The position numbers and the translations under genes were made by a program. Shown one piece after another: positions 11,445-21,721 of a stretch of 64,000 bases of DNA; positions within the stretch are counted from its first letter, which is position 1, and each line of letters opens with the position of its first letter. The DNA comes from Oxalobacteraceae sp. CFBP 8761 (GTDB taxonomy: Bacteria > Pseudomonadota > Gammaproteobacteria > Burkholderiales > Burkholderiaceae_D). The DNA lies in the NCBI GenBank assembly GCA_014841595.1, contig JACYUE010000002.1, forward strand, positions 496,001 through 560,000, written 5' to 3'. The notes below the pieces were generated by a model. It was given only the letters and a program-made list of their open reading frames with translations. It did not search any database and had not been told where the DNA came from.

Positions 11445-13277
11445 ATGTCAAACACCAAACGCGCGATTCGTAATATCGCAATCATCGCCCACGTTGACCA
11501 CGGCAAAACCACCCTGGTGGACATGCTGCTGCGTCAATCCGGTACGTTCCGTGAAAATCAGCAGGTGGAAACCCGCGTGATGGACTCGAACGACCTCGAA
11601 AAAGAACGCGGCATCACCATTCTGTCGAAGAACTGCGCTGTCGAGTACGAAGGTACCCACATCAATATCGTCGACACCCCAGGCCACGCCGACTTCGGCG
11701 GTGAAGTCGAGCGCGTGCTGTCGATGGTTGACTCCGTGCTGCTGCTGGTCGATGCGCAAGAAGGCCCGATGCCACAGACCCGCTTCGTGACCCGCAAGGC
11801 ACTGGCCCTGGGCCTGAAGCCAATCGTCGTCGTCAACAAGGTCGACCGTCCAGGCGCGCGCGCCGAATGGGCCATCAACCAGACGTTCGAACTGTTCGAC
11901 AAGCTCGGCGCGACCGATGAACAGCTGGACTTCCCGATCGTCTACGCATCGGGTCTGAACGGCTATGCCGGCCTGACCGAAGATGTCCGCGAAGGCGACA
12001 TGAAGCCGCTGTTCGAAGCGATCCTGCAACACGTGCCAGTCCGTGACGACAATCCGGACGGTCCGCTGCAGATGCAAGTCACGTCGCTCGACTACTCGTC
12101 GTACGTCGGCAAGATCGGCATTGGCCGTATCTCGCGCGGCCGCATCAAGGCTGGCCAGGACGTCGTCGTCGTGAACGGCCCAGGCGCAACCCCAATCAAG
12201 GGCCGCATCAACCAGGTCCTGAACTTCAAGGGTCTGGAGCGCGTGCTGGTCGATGAAGCCGTCGCTGGCGACATCGTCCTGATCAACGGTATCGAAGAAA
12301 TCGGCATCGGTTCGACCATCTGCGCACCGGACACCCCGGACGCACTCGAAATGCTGACCGTCGACGAGCCAACGCTGACCATGAACTTCATGGTCAACAA
12401 CTCGCCACTGGCCGGCCGCGAAGGCAAGTTCGTCACCAGCCGTCAGCTGCGCGAACGCCTCGACCGCGAACTGAAAGCCAACGTCGCACTGCGCGTTTCG
12501 CCAACCGACGACGACACGATCTTCGAAGTCTCGGGCCGCGGCGAGCTGCACCTGACGATTCTGCTGGAAAACATGCGTCGCGAAGGCTTCGAGCTGGCAG
12601 TGTCGCGTCCACGCGTTGTGTTCAAGATGGTCGATGGCGTGCGCCATGAGCCGTTCGAGAGCCTGTCGGTCGACGTCGAAGAAGCCAACCAGGGCGGCGT
12701 GATGGAAGAACTGGGTCGTCGTCGTGGCGATCTGCAGAACATGGAATCGGATGGCAAGGGCCGCGTGCGTCTCGAGTACCTGATCCCGGCGCGTGGCCTG
12801 ATCGGCTTCCAGGGTGAATTCATGACCCTGACCCGCGGTACCGGCCTGATGAGCCACGTGTTCCACGAGTACGCACCAGTCGACAACAGCAAGGGCGAAA
12901 TGGCCGGCCGTCGTAACGGCGTGCTGATCTCGCAGGATGACGGCGCTGCCGTTGCCTACGCGATCTGGAAACTGCAGGATCGCGGCCGCATGTTCGTGTC
13001 GCACAACGATCCGGTGTACGAAGGCATGGTCATCGGCATCCACTCGCGTGACAACGACCTGGTCGTGAACCCGATCAAGGGCAAGCAGCTGACCAACGTG
13101 CGTTCGTCGGGTACTGACGAAGCGGTGCGCCTGGTGCCGCCAATTCAGATGTCGCTGGAATACGCGGTCGAATTCATCGAGGACGACGAACTGGTCGAGA
13201 TCACCCCGAAGAGCATTCGTCTGCGCAAGCGCTACCTGAAAGAGCACGAGCGCAAGAAGGCCAACCGCGAAGGTTAA
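11445..13277 (+). CDS. typA: Ribosome-associated GTPase TypA/BipA
   Basis: Translational GTPase related to EF-G that acts in stress, cold growth and 50S assembly. The 610-residue product carries G1 AHVDHGKT at 15-22, [17 protein letters not shown] and the C-terminal TypA-specific domain ([19 protein letters not shown]). The length is normal for the family. ATG 11445 has only a weak AGAGA ribosome binding site. Monocistronic, with its own promoter and a strong terminator. Confidence 0.96.
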   Translation: MSNTKRAIRNIAIIAHVDHGKTTLVDMLLRQSGTFRENQQVETRVMDSNDLEKERGITILSKNCAVEYEGTHINIVDTPGHADFGGEVERVLSMVDSVLLLVDAQEGPMPQTRFVTRKALALGLKPIVVVNKVDRPGARAEWAINQTFELFDKLGATDEQLDFPIVYASGLNGYAGLTEDVREGDMKPLFEAILQHVPVRDDNPDGPLQMQVTSLDYSSYVGKIGIGRISRGRIKAGQDVVVVNGPGATPIKGRINQVLNFKGLERVLVDEAVAGDIVLINGIEEIGIGSTICAPDTPDALEMLTVDEPTLTMNFMVNNSPLAGREGKFVTSRQLRERLDRELKANVALRVSPTDDDTIFEVSGRGELHLTILLENMRREGFELAVSRPRVVFKMVDGVRHEPFESLSVDVEEANQGGVMEELGRRRGDLQNMESDGKGRVRLEYLIPARGLIGFQGEFMTLTRGTGLMSHVFHEYAPVDNSKGEMAGRRNGVLISQDDGAAVAYAIWKLQDRGRMFVSHNDPVYEGMVIGIHSRDNDLVVNPIKGKQLTNVRSSGTDEAVRLVPPIQMSLEYAVEFIEDDELVEITPKSIRLRKRYLKEHERKKANREG

Positions 13278-13288
13278 TGCCTTCCCCT

Positions 13289-13312
13289 CACCGGCAATCG
13301 AGATTGCCGGTG
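13289..13312. repeat. Perfect 10-bp inverted repeat after typA
   Basis: CACCGGCAAT and ATTGCCGGTG flank the loop CGAG, immediately before the bidirectional terminator. It may protect the 3' end or pause polymerase. There is no U-tract of its own. Confidence 0.5.
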
Positions 13313-13316
13313 AATG

Positions 13317-13352
13317 AAAAAACCCCGCTGCATGCAGCGGGGTTTTTTTTTT
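13317..13352. terminator. Perfect palindromic bidirectional terminator
   Basis: A 32-base perfect palindrome (A6-CCCCGCTGCA and its complement) continues into T10. It serves typA on the plus strand and the flgB-L operon arriving on the minus strand. Confidence 0.9.
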
Positions 13353-13411
13353 ATTCATCAACGCGATGCGTTGAAGCAGCGCGATGTCAGACGTCCAATG
13401 GGTGGCAAGTG

Positions 13412-14440
13412 TCAGCGCAATCCGAGCAGCGCCTGCACCCGCTCGCGGCTGACACCGACCAGCGCCGACGTGATGGCCAGCAGCGACTGGTAATCGTGGC
13501 TGGTGGCGGTGCCGGAAAAATCCGCGGCCAGCAGCGCCAGTTCGGCTTGCGGCAGCTCGGATTGCGCCGTGCGCGCCGTGGCCTGACTCAGGGCAAGGGC
13601 GGCGGCATCCTGCGAGCGGCGCACGCGCGCCAGCGCCTGCACCACCTCGCGCAACCCCTGGCGCAGGGCGTCCGGATTCCCCAGTTGCCATTCCCGTGGC
13701 GCCAGCGAGGCTGGCAGCGCGGTCGTGTCGACGCGGCCACGGCCCGTCACGGCAATGGCGTCCTTGACGCCGTCGAATGTGGCCTCGGGCGTCGTGAAGA
13801 CGAGCGCGCGCTCCGTGTCGAGCCCGGCGCGAATGCCGACTGGCGCCAGTGTGCGGTCCAGGCGCCGGGCGATCTCTTCCTCCGTCATGCCCGGTTCGAA
13901 CGTGGCCGCCAGTTGCGGGCCGCCGATGCTGCCGACCGAAAAGCCCAGGGTCTGGTTGCCGGCCGCCTGCAGGCTGGCGATGTCCAGGCCGTCGATACGA
14001 AAACGCTGTTGTGCGACCCGGTCGCCGTCGAAGCCCAGCTCGGCATCGAGCCCGGCGCCGCCTTCGCTGCGGCGGGTGTCGAGCGTGTCGCCCAGTTGGC
14101 GCGCCCGCGCTTCGAGCTGGCGCGAGGCGGCGCCGCGCCCGGCCAGGCGCGTGCTCAGATCGGCCTTGAGCGCTTCGAGCTGGGCGGCGATGCGCGCCAG
14201 ATAGTCGAGTGCCTGCTGGGCCTGCGCCACGCCCGTTTGCAGATCGTGGCCGTGCGCAGCGCCGCGGCGCGACGCGCGCGCGCGCGCCGCCGCAGGGGAC
14301 TGCGTCGCCGGTTCGGCCGCGGACGGCTGCGCGGCAACAGCCCGGGCTGCCATGGCGCCAGCGCGGACAAGGCCGCCCGGCGTGTTGCTACCCGGAACGG
14401 CCGGCGGGGTAATGGTGCGGGTCAGGGCGTCCATGGGCAT
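13412..14440 (-). CDS. Hook-associated/flagellin-like protein downstream of flgL (LafW-like candidate)
   Basis: A 342-residue product whose ATG overlaps the flgL stop (TGATG), so it is co-translated with the hook operon. It has no named motif. A helical N-terminal half (QALDYLARIAAQLEALKADL) and a middle region resembling the variable domain of flagellin/FlgL proteins (FRIDGLDIASLQAA) can be seen, followed by a helical C terminus. In E. coli Flag-2 loci a putative hook-associated gene, lafW, follows lfgL, which is the best positional match. Function is inferred from context only. Confidence 0.55.
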   Translation of the reverse strand: MPMDALTRTITPPAVPGSNTPGGLVRAGAMAARAVAAQPSAAEPATQSPAAARARASRRGAAHGHDLQTGVAQAQQALDYLARIAAQLEALKADLSTRLAGRGAASRQLEARARQLGDTLDTRRSEGGAGLDAELGFDGDRVAQQRFRIDGLDIASLQAAGNQTLGFSVGSIGGPQLAATFEPGMTEEEIARRLDRTLAPVGIRAGLDTERALVFTTPEATFDGVKDAIAVTGRGRVDTTALPASLAPREWQLGNPDALRQGLREVVQALARVRRSQDAAALALSQATARTAQSELPQAELALLAADFSGTATSHDYQSLLAITSALVGVSRERVQALLGLR

Positions 14441-15351
14441 CACAGCGCATCGAACAGCGACAGGTTGCCGATCTTGGCGTAGGCCTTGTAGGTCGCCTGC
14501 AGGGCCGATGAGTAGCCGCTGAGCTCAGTCGCAGCGACGCCGACGTCGAGCTGGCCGATGTCGAGGATGGCCATCTGGTTCGACAGGCTGATGTTGGCGT
14601 GGTTGGCCTCAAGGGTCCGGATGACGTTCTGGCGCCCGCCCATCGTGGCGATCTTGCTTGAGACCAGCCCCTGGGTCGTGTCGAAGCCCTTCAGGTTGGC
14701 TGTCAGCACCGCACGTACGGCAGGGTCATTGGCGCTCGCGCCAGGGGCCGACAGCACGCGGATGGTCTCGTCGAGCTGATTCAGCAGCGATTCGAGGCCC
14801 GCCAGGTCTTCGTTGGCGGGCTGGGTCAGGCCACTGCCGACCGTGACGTTCTGGCTGTTGGTGTTGCCCGCATACGTGTAACGCGCACCCGGTACGGCGG
14901 CCGGATCGTAGGCCACCGGCGCCGTCCGCGTCAGCGTGCCGGAGAACAGATGGTTGCCTTCGTGGTCGACCGTATTGGCGCTAAAGAACAGGCTGTCCTT
15001 CAGCGCCTGCAGCGGCGCCAGCATCGCTTTCAGGTCGGCCGGGGCATTGCTGCCGTCGGAGGCCCATACCAGCAGGTCGCGGCCCTCGTTCATCTCGCCC
15101 ACCATATTGCTCAGGTAGCCTTCCGATTTGGACAGGCGCAGCTGCAGCGCGCCGATATTGTCGCGGTATTGCTGGACCGACGATTCCTCGCGCTCCAGGC
15201 GCGACAGGCGCACGCTGTCGACCGGGTCGTCCGACGGCAGCAGGATGCGCTTGTTGCTGGCGATCTGCTGCATGATCTGGCTGACCCGTTCCTGGTTGAC
15301 CTGGAGCGAGGCGTTCATCGTCGATTGGTACTGGGAAGTGGCGATACGCAT
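14440..15351 (-). CDS. flgL: Flagellar hook-filament junction protein FlgL (HAP3)
   Basis: Joins hook to filament after export by the flagellar type III system. The 303-residue product has flagellin-type N- and C-terminal coiled-coil segments (MRIATSQYQSTMNASLQVNQ at the start; ELSGYSSALQATYKAYAKI near the end) and the common motif DDPVDSVRLSRLEREE. AAGGAA precedes ATG 15351. It lies ten bases behind flgK in the flgB-L operon. Confidence 0.92.
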   Translation of the reverse strand: MRIATSQYQSTMNASLQVNQERVSQIMQQIASNKRILLPSDDPVDSVRLSRLEREESSVQQYRDNIGALQLRLSKSEGYLSNMVGEMNEGRDLLVWASDGSNAPADLKAMLAPLQALKDSLFFSANTVDHEGNHLFSGTLTRTAPVAYDPAAVPGARYTYAGNTNSQNVTVGSGLTQPANEDLAGLESLLNQLDETIRVLSAPGASANDPAVRAVLTANLKGFDTTQGLVSSKIATMGGRQNVIRTLEANHANISLSNQMAILDIGQLDVGVAATELSGYSSALQATYKAYAKIGNLSLFDAL

Positions 15352-15361
15352 GATTATTCCT

Positions 15362-16747
15362 TTAGCCCATCATCGCGAGCGTGGCGTCGAACATCGAGTT
15401 GGCAATCGAGATCACGCGCATGTTCGCTTCGTACATCCGCTGCAGTTCCACCAGCTTGACCGCTTCTTCGTCTTCGTTGACGCCGCTGGTCGATTGCCAG
15501 TCGTCGACCGCTTGCGTGCGCACGGTGTCGGTGGTCTTCAGGGATGCTCTGTTGAGTTTGCTGTCGATGGCCAGTTTGCCCAGCAGCTGGGTATCGGCGT
15601 CGCTCAGCAGGACAGTCCCGATCCCGGGCAGCGTGACCGGCTGGCCCTTCAGCGCGGCAAGTTGTTGCAGATTGGCGGTATCGCCTGGCAAGCCGTCGCC
15701 CGAGAAGGCCAGGTCTTCGGCCTTGAAGCCGGCAACGACCTTCAGTGCATTCGCGCCGCCGCCCGGGGTGTAGACGAACAGCGGTGTGCCGGCCACGGCG
15801 GGGCCGCTGGCAGGCGTGCTGAACCCGAGCGCCAGCTGGGCATTGACGCGCTCGGCAATGGTGCGGCCCAGCGTGTCGATATCGTCCTGCAGCGGCTTGA
15901 GGGTCGTGATTTCGTACAGGCTCAGGCCACCGATCTGACCCCCCATTTTCGTGGCGTCCAGCGTGAAGGTGGCATTCGCAAACGTGATCGAAAACGCCTG
16001 CGGCGCACTCGTCGTCGCGGCGGCCTGCAGCGTGCCGTGCATGCTGCCGATCACCAGTGCCTGGCCACTCTTGAGCGCGACATCGCGGCTGCCATCGGCG
16101 TTGGTCGATACTTCCAGCGCCATCTTCGACGCCAGTGCGTCGATGGCGTTGTCGCGCGCATCGATCAGGCCAGAGGCCGAGACGCCGCCCGCCTGGGTTT
16201 GCATGATCTGCCGGTTCAGGCTCGCGATCGTGCCGATGTCGCTGTTGGCCGCATCGACCAGCGCGCTGCGCTGCTGGCGCACCGACGTGATCTGCGCGTT
16301 AAAGACATTGTTCATGCCGTTGATGCGCTCGCCCATCAGGCTGGCGGACGTCAGCACCTGCTGGCGCAGCGGGGTCGAACCGGGGTCGCCAGCCACGGCG
16401 TTGATCGCCTTGAAGAAATCGTCGATGCCGGCCGACAGGCTGGCCGAGGCGTCACCCATCACGCTTTCGAGCTGGGTCAGGTAGGGCTGTGACTGGGCGT
16501 AGGCGCCTTGTTCCGACGCGGCGCGCCACATCGCCTGGCTCTTGTAGTTGTCCGAGAAGCGCATCAGCGAACTGACCTCGACGCCATTGCCGGCCGACCG
16601 CCCGCTGGCATCCGGGCCGACCGACGTGAACAGCGCCGATTGCCGGGTGTATCCCTTGGTTTGCAGATTCGCGATGTTCTGGCTGCTGGCCGACAGCGCG
16701 ATCTGGGCGGCGAGGGCGCCGGACAGGGCATTGTTGATGATCGTCAT
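15362..16747 (-). CDS. flgK: Flagellar hook-associated protein FlgK (HAP1)
   Basis: First junction protein on the hook tip. The 461 residues are shorter than the roughly 550 of Salmonella FlgK, as in many secondary flagellar systems. The N terminus carries the rod/hook signature LSASSQNIANLQTKGYTRQ, and the C terminus ends in the coiled coil with LVELQRMYEANMRVISIANS. A 98-base gap (16748-16845) separates it from flgJ. Confidence 0.93.
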   Translation of the reverse strand: MTIINNALSGALAAQIALSASSQNIANLQTKGYTRQSALFTSVGPDASGRSAGNGVEVSSLMRFSDNYKSQAMWRAASEQGAYAQSQPYLTQLESVMGDASASLSAGIDDFFKAINAVAGDPGSTPLRQQVLTSASLMGERINGMNNVFNAQITSVRQQRSALVDAANSDIGTIASLNRQIMQTQAGGVSASGLIDARDNAIDALASKMALEVSTNADGSRDVALKSGQALVIGSMHGTLQAAATTSAPQAFSITFANATFTLDATKMGGQIGGLSLYEITTLKPLQDDIDTLGRTIAERVNAQLALGFSTPASGPAVAGTPLFVYTPGGGANALKVVAGFKAEDLAFSGDGLPGDTANLQQLAALKGQPVTLPGIGTVLLSDADTQLLGKLAIDSKLNRASLKTTDTVRTQAVDDWQSTSGVNEDEEAVKLVELQRMYEANMRVISIANSMFDATLAMMG

Positions 16748-16845
16748 GGTGGAACTCGTTTCGGGACAGGGGTTAACCTGATAAGGCGACCAATCCTTGC
16801 CGCTTGTTAAGCTTTACTGCAGATTGGCGTTGCCGGTGCAGACGG

Positions 16846-17187
16846 TCAGGTCTTGCCGCCGCCAGCGCCCGGCACCAGCTGGCGCAGGATCGCATCGGCA
16901 ATGCCGAACGCGCGCTGGCCGGCCATATTGCCTGCCAGCAGATCGTCGGCCATGTCCTGCATGTCTTGGTTGACGCGGTTGTTGAACACGCTGTCCTCGC
17001 TGGCCATCTCGCGGGTCGAGGCGCGCATCGTGCGCAGCATGTGGCCGATGAAGAAGCGCTCGAATTCCACCGCAGCCTTGGTGGCCTTGGCGACGTAGGC
17101 CGGATCGGCCTGCGGCTCGGCAGCGGGAGCGACCGCATTCTCGGTGTTGGTCGCCAGGCTCGTATTGCGAAGTTCGTCGATGCGCAT
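16846..17187 (-). CDS. flgJ: Rod-binding protein FlgJ, single-domain form
   Basis: The 113-residue product covers only the N-terminal rod-capping domain (FERFFIGHMLRTMRAS; NQDMQDMADDLLA) and ends before any muramidase domain. The hydrolase part is a separate gene at 24001-24765. The start overlaps the flgI stop (TGATG). In the periplasm it would scaffold rod assembly while the separate enzyme opens the wall. Confidence 0.88.
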   Translation of the reverse strand: MRIDELRNTSLATNTENAVAPAAEPQADPAYVAKATKAAVEFERFFIGHMLRTMRASTREMASEDSVFNNRVNQDMQDMADDLLAGNMAGQRAFGIADAILRQLVPGAGGGKT

Positions 17188-18305
17188 CAGATCACCACCA
17201 GTTCGCCTTCGATCGCGCCGGCCTGGTCGAGGGCCTGCAGGATCGCCATGATGTCGTCGGGCGAGGCGCCCAGGCTGTTGACGGTGTCGATGATCGTCTG
17301 CAGGCGCGCGCCTGGCGGCCAGCGGAACATCTGGCCCGAACCCTGATCGACCGACAGCTTCGATTCGGGCGTCACGGCGGTCTGGCCGTTGCTGAGCGGG
17401 CCCGGCTGGCTGACACGCGAACTCTCCGAAATGATCACCTTGAGCGAGCCGTGCGTGACGGCGGCGGCTTTCACGCGCAGGCCGTCGGCGATGACGACGG
17501 TGCCGGTGCGCGAATTGAACACGACGCGTGGCACCTCGACGCCCGATTCGACGGTCAATGCCGTCAGGCGCGCCATGAACGCCACGCGCTCGGTCGGGTT
17601 GCTTGGCGCGATGACGTCCACGCTGGTGCCGTCCTGCGTGGTGGCCACCGGACCGTAGCGCTTGTTGATCGCATCGACGACATTGGTCGCCGTCTCGAAA
17701 TGCGGCTGGCGCAGGCGCAGCGTGATTTGCGGCCGGGTGGCGAAGTCGCTGGCGATCTCACGCTCGATCTGGGCGCCGTTGGGCACGCGGCCGGCGGTCG
17801 GGGTATTCACGGTGACCGACGAACCGCTGCGGCCGGTGGCGTTCAGGCCGCCGACCACGACATTGCCCTGGGCCAGTGCATAGACTTCGTTGTCGGCCGC
17901 GCGCAGTTGCGTCAGCAGCAGCGTGCCGCCGCGCAGGCTTTTTGAGTCGCCCAGCGACGAAACGGTTACGTCGATCGTCTGGCCACGGCGGTAGCCGGGC
18001 GGGAAGGTGGCCGAGACCATCACGGCCGCGACGTTCTTGTTCTTGGCGTCTTCGCCCTCGGGCAGGCGCACGCCGAACTGCTTGAGCATGTTGACGACCG
18101 ACTGGCTCGCGTATTTCACCTGGGTCGAGTCGCCGCTGCCGTTCAGGCCCACGACGAGGCCATAGCCGACCAGCGGATTGTCGCGCACGCCTTCGACACT
18201 GACGAGATTGCGCAGGGCCTGGGCGGCGTGGGCGGGGTGGATGGGCAGCAGGGCGCTCGCGCAGAACGCGGCAAACAGCAATGGCGCAAAACGGCGCGAA
18301 ATCAT
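17187..18305 (-). CDS. flgI: Flagellar P-ring protein FlgI
   Basis: Forms the periplasmic bushing around the rod in the peptidoglycan layer. The 372-residue precursor has a Sec signal peptide (cleavage likely after residue 27) followed by the family opening [24 protein letters not shown]. The length is normal. The FlgA chaperone for this ring is at 23280-23984. Confidence 0.95.
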   Translation of the reverse strand: MISRRFAPLLFAAFCASALLPIHPAHAAQALRNLVSVEGVRDNPLVGYGLVVGLNGSGDSTQVKYASQSVVNMLKQFGVRLPEGEDAKNKNVAAVMVSATFPPGYRRGQTIDVTVSSLGDSKSLRGGTLLLTQLRAADNEVYALAQGNVVVGGLNATGRSGSSVTVNTPTAGRVPNGAQIEREIASDFATRPQITLRLRQPHFETATNVVDAINKRYGPVATTQDGTSVDVIAPSNPTERVAFMARLTALTVESGVEVPRVVFNSRTGTVVIADGLRVKAAAVTHGSLKVIISESSRVSQPGPLSNGQTAVTPESKLSVDQGSGQMFRWPPGARLQTIIDTVNSLGASPDDIMAILQALDQAGAIEGELVVI

Positions 18306-18313
18306 GGAGATCC

Positions 18314-18970
18314 TCAGAACGGCATCAGGGGGCTGTTGAAAAAGCGCGTCAGCCAGCCCGGCGTGTTGGCCTCGGCCAGCGCGCCGCGGGCGGAATAGGC
18401 GATGCGGGCATTGGCCACGCGCAGCGACGAGACGCGGTTGTCGGTATCGATGTCGGCGGCGCGCACAAAGCCTTTCAGGCGCACGAATTCTTCGCCCTGG
18501 TTCAGCATCAGGTTTTTTTCGCCGGCCACGCGCAGCAGGCCATTGGGCAGCACTTCCTGCACGATCACGGTCAGCGCGCCGGACAGCGCATTTTGCTGGG
18601 TGCTGGTGGCGTCACCCTCGAAATCGCGGTCGGCCGAGATGTCGATCCCGGTCTTGCCGTAGACCTTGCCGAGCGCAGCCAGCGGCGCGATGCCGACCGA
18701 CGACCCCTTCGAGATGCTGGTGCCGGCGCGCTTGCTGGCCTGCGTGGTCTCTTGGAGGATCACGGTGACGGCGTCGCCCACGCGGTAGGCGCGGCTGTCG
18801 GATGTGAGCGAGACCGTATCGGCGGTGAACACGCCGCCCGAGAGGCCGGCGCGCACCGGACGCTGCAGCGGCATGGCGTCGTCGTCGGCCAGGGCCGGCA
18901 TCGGCGACGAGCAGCCGGCCAGCACCAGCCCGCACAGGGCGCCGGCAAGGGCGGTGACAATTGCGCGCAT
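18314..18970 (-). CDS. flgH: Flagellar L-ring lipoprotein FlgH
   Basis: Outer-membrane ring subunit. The 218-residue precursor carries a lipobox LAGC with Cys20 as the acylation site and the family segments [14 protein letters not shown] and [16 protein letters not shown]. The presence of FlgH and FlgI shows a Gram-negative envelope-spanning flagellum. The ATG overlaps the flgG stop. Confidence 0.95.
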   Translation of the reverse strand: MRAIVTALAGALCGLVLAGCSSPMPALADDDAMPLQRPVRAGLSGGVFTADTVSLTSDSRAYRVGDAVTVILQETTQASKRAGTSISKGSSVGIAPLAALGKVYGKTGIDISADRDFEGDATSTQQNALSGALTVIVQEVLPNGLLRVAGEKNLMLNQGEEFVRLKGFVRAADIDTDNRVSSLRVANARIAYSARGALAEANTPGWLTRFFNSPLMPF

Positions 18971-19755
18971 CAGCGTGCCGCCGCTGCCAGGGTCTGCAGC
19001 ATATTGTCGGCTGCCGACAGCACCTTGGTGTTCATCTCATAGGTGCGCTGGGCCGCGATCATGTCGACCATCTCTTCGACGACCTGCACGTTCGAGCCTT
19101 CCAGCGAGCCTTGCTTGAGCTTGCCGAATGCGGCGTCGCCCGGGCGGCCTTCATTGGCCGCGCCGCTGGCGGCGGTTTCCTGGAACAGGTTGTCGCCCAG
19201 TGCCAGGAGGCCCGTCGGATTGATGAAGGCGGTCAGGTTCAGCTGGCCGATTTCCTGCGGCGCCGGCTGGCCGGCGATCGTCACCGAGACGACGCCGTTC
19301 TCGCCGATGGTCACGCCGGCGGCGTTCTGTGGAATCGTGATCTGCGGCACGATCGGCAAGCCCTGGGCATTGGTCAGCGTGCCGTTGGCGTCGACCTGCA
19401 ACTGGCCGGCGCGGGTGTAGGCCGGTTCGCCGTTCGGGCGGCGCACCTGCAGGAAGCCGGCGCCGGAGATCGCGACGTCAAGCGGCTGGCTGGTCTGCTG
19501 CAGACTGCCGTTGGTGAAGGCTTTCTGGGTGCCGACCACGCGCACGCCGTTACCGAGCTGCACGCCATTGCTGACGGTGTTGTCGGCATTCTGGGCGCCC
19601 GGTTGCGCATCGACCTGGTAGAACAGGTCTTCGAACACGACGCGATCGCGCTTGAAGCCGACGGTGTTGACGTTGGCCAGGTTGTTGGCGATGGCCTGCA
19701 GCTTGGCGTCTTGCGCCTGTACACCGGTCTTGCTGATCCACATTGCTGGATTCAT
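18970..19755 (-). CDS. flgG: Distal rod protein FlgG
   Basis: The 261 residues have the usual FlgG length and signatures: LQAIANNLANVNTVGFKRDR near the N terminus, AGFLQVRRPNGEPAYTRAG, and the C-terminal MIAAQRTYEMNTKVLSAADN. It builds the distal rod that passes the P and L rings. It lies 28 bases behind flgF. Confidence 0.95.
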   Translation of the reverse strand: MNPAMWISKTGVQAQDAKLQAIANNLANVNTVGFKRDRVVFEDLFYQVDAQPGAQNADNTVSNGVQLGNGVRVVGTQKAFTNGSLQQTSQPLDVAISGAGFLQVRRPNGEPAYTRAGQLQVDANGTLTNAQGLPIVPQITIPQNAAGVTIGENGVVSVTIAGQPAPQEIGQLNLTAFINPTGLLALGDNLFQETAASGAANEGRPGDAAFGKLKQGSLEGSNVQVVEEMVDMIAAQRTYEMNTKVLSAADNMLQTLAAAAR

Positions 19756-19783
19756 GGTTGCTCCCTGTTAGGTTGTGCCGGCG

Positions 19784-20509
19784 TCAGGCGCCGAGCAGTC
19801 GGTTGCCCGATTCGTTCATGCTGTCGCTGGCCTTGAACATCTTCATCTGCATCTCGAAGCTGCGGTTCAGGGCCATCACGGCGACCATTTCTTCCACCGC
19901 CGAGACGTTGCTGCCTTCGAGCACGCGGCTGCGCACGCTGACGTTCTGGTCGGCCGCGAGCGGCTCGCCGCCACGCGGCACGATCAGGCCGGCTTCGTTC
20001 TTGGTCAGTTCGGCGCCTTCGGCGCTCACCAGCCGCAGCCGGTCGACGACCTGGGTGACGGTGCCGCCTTCGGGCATCACCGAGATCGTGCCGTCGTTGG
20101 CGATGTCGACCGCCGTGTGCGGCGGCAGCACGATCGCGCCGCCTTCGCCCAGCAACGGGCGGCCGGCGACCGACAGCGCGCCATTGGCGTCGATGGCAAT
20201 GGCGCCGCTGCGGGTATAGGCTTCGCCGCCAGCCCATTCGACCGCCAGGTAGCCGTTGCCGGCGACGGCCACGTCCAGTGGACGGCCGGTCTCGCGCACG
20301 GTGCCGGTGCGGGTGGAAATCGTGTCGGCTTCCGAGCGCGACTGGTGCACGCTGTCGTAGCCGTAGCCCCCCAGCGACTGCACCGACGCCAGTTCGATAT
20401 TGGCGCGAAAGCCCGGCGTGTCGGCATTGGCCAGGTTGTTGGCCCGTACCTGCTGCGCGCGCAGCGTGCGTTCGGCGCCGCTGACGGCGGTAAAGATGAG
20501 CTTATCCAT
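19784..20509 (-). CDS. flgF: Proximal rod protein FlgF
   Basis: The 241-residue product begins MDKLIFTAVSGAERTLRAQQ, typical of FlgF, with the rod motif NNLANADTPGFRANI and the C-terminal MVAVMALNRSFEMQMKMFK. It lies between flgE and flgG in the canonical order. Confidence 0.94.
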   Translation of the reverse strand: MDKLIFTAVSGAERTLRAQQVRANNLANADTPGFRANIELASVQSLGGYGYDSVHQSRSEADTISTRTGTVRETGRPLDVAVAGNGYLAVEWAGGEAYTRSGAIAIDANGALSVAGRPLLGEGGAIVLPPHTAVDIANDGTISVMPEGGTVTQVVDRLRLVSAEGAELTKNEAGLIVPRGGEPLAADQNVSVRSRVLEGSNVSAVEEMVAVMALNRSFEMQMKMFKASDSMNESGNRLLGA

Positions 20510-20519
20510 GGCGTGGCAC

Positions 20520-21710
20520 TTACAGGGCCTGCATCAGCGACTGCATCATCTGGTTCTCGGCGGTGATGACCTTCGAGTTCGCCTGATAATTGCGCTGCGA
20601 CGTCATCAGGCCGACCAGTTCCGACGTGATGTCGACGTTCGAGCCTTCCAGCACGCCCTTGGACAGCTTGCCGCCCAGGCCCACGCCCGGCGTCGTGTAC
20701 AGCGGCGCGCCTGAATTGGCATTCGCGATCCAGGCGGTATCGCTGACCGACACCAGGCTGCCTTCGTCGGGGAAGGTGGCAATGGCGATCGTGCCGACCA
20801 CCTGCTGCTGCTCGTTGCTGTACTTGGCCACGATCGAACCGTTCTCGGCCAGCTCGACGCCGACAAAGGTGCCCGAGGCATAGCCGTCGGCGCGGTTGGT
20901 GGTGTTGGTTGCTTCGCCGGCAAACCTGGACGTGCCCGTATAGTCGAAGCTGAACGTCATGTCGGCCGCGCCCGTTGCGGCGCCGGGGATGGTCAGGGCC
21001 GTGCCGCTCGTCGTCGCCGGCAGGATCTGGCCATTGGTGCCGAAGTTCATGGCAAAGCCGGCGCCGGCCGGTGCCGCGCCATCGAGGCTGTAGTGCACGG
21101 TCACGGTGTCGGCATCGGTCTTGACGAAGTACTGCGATACGGTGTGCTGGGTGCCGAGCGAGTCGTAGACCACCGACTGCTTGACCATATTGTAGGTATT
21201 GGCGTCGGTTGGGCTGAAGGCGGTGGCCGGGACTTTCCAGTCGCCCGACATATTGCCGGCGTAGCTGACCTTGGTGGTGGCCACGGCCGGGATCTGGCCG
21301 GTCGGGATGGCGATGTCGCCCATCGTGCCAAGCACGCCGCCCACGCTCGGGCCGTAGCCCTGGACCTTCTTGCCAGTCGAATCGACCAGCAAGCCATCGG
21401 CGTTGGTCGAGAAGATGCCCACACGCGAATACGACACGACGCCCTGAGCATCGCGGCTGGTGAAGAAGCCGCGGCCCTGGATCGCGGCGTCCATGCCGCG
21501 CCCGGTGCTCGACAGGCTGCCGTTCTGGCTGATGTTCTGGGTCAGCGACTGCACCTGCACGCCATTGGCCTGGTCGCCGGCATACACCGAGGCGAAGTTG
21601 GCGCGGCTGCTCTTGAAGCCGTAGGTACCGGCGTTGGCGATATTGTTCGACAGCGTCGTGAGCTGTTCGTTGATGGCCTGGATGCCCGACAGGGCGATAT
21701 TGAAGCTCAT
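20520..21710 (-). CDS. flgE: Flagellar hook protein FlgE
   Basis: Main subunit of the universal-joint hook, exported before filament proteins. The 396 residues include the N-terminal LSGIQAINEQLTTLSNNIAN and the C-terminal LVGLMTSQRNYQANSKVITA, with a Gly/Ala/Thr-rich middle domain. The length is near the Salmonella value (403). Hook length would be set by FliK (28638-29807). Confidence 0.95.
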   Translation of the reverse strand: MSFNIALSGIQAINEQLTTLSNNIANAGTYGFKSSRANFASVYAGDQANGVQVQSLTQNISQNGSLSSTGRGMDAAIQGRGFFTSRDAQGVVSYSRVGIFSTNADGLLVDSTGKKVQGYGPSVGGVLGTMGDIAIPTGQIPAVATTKVSYAGNMSGDWKVPATAFSPTDANTYNMVKQSVVYDSLGTQHTVSQYFVKTDADTVTVHYSLDGAAPAGAGFAMNFGTNGQILPATTSGTALTIPGAATGAADMTFSFDYTGTSRFAGEATNTTNRADGYASGTFVGVELAENGSIVAKYSNEQQQVVGTIAIATFPDEGSLVSVSDTAWIANANSGAPLYTTPGVGLGGKLSKGVLEGSNVDITSELVGLMTSQRNYQANSKVITAENQMMQSLMQAL

Positions 21711-21721
21711 GGCTGATCCTT

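Noticed and set aside
11448..13691. 747-residue minus-strand open frame opposite typA
   Set aside because: It is a codon-phase shadow of typA, rich in His/Asp/Val from complementing typical codons, and runs through the bidirectional terminator.
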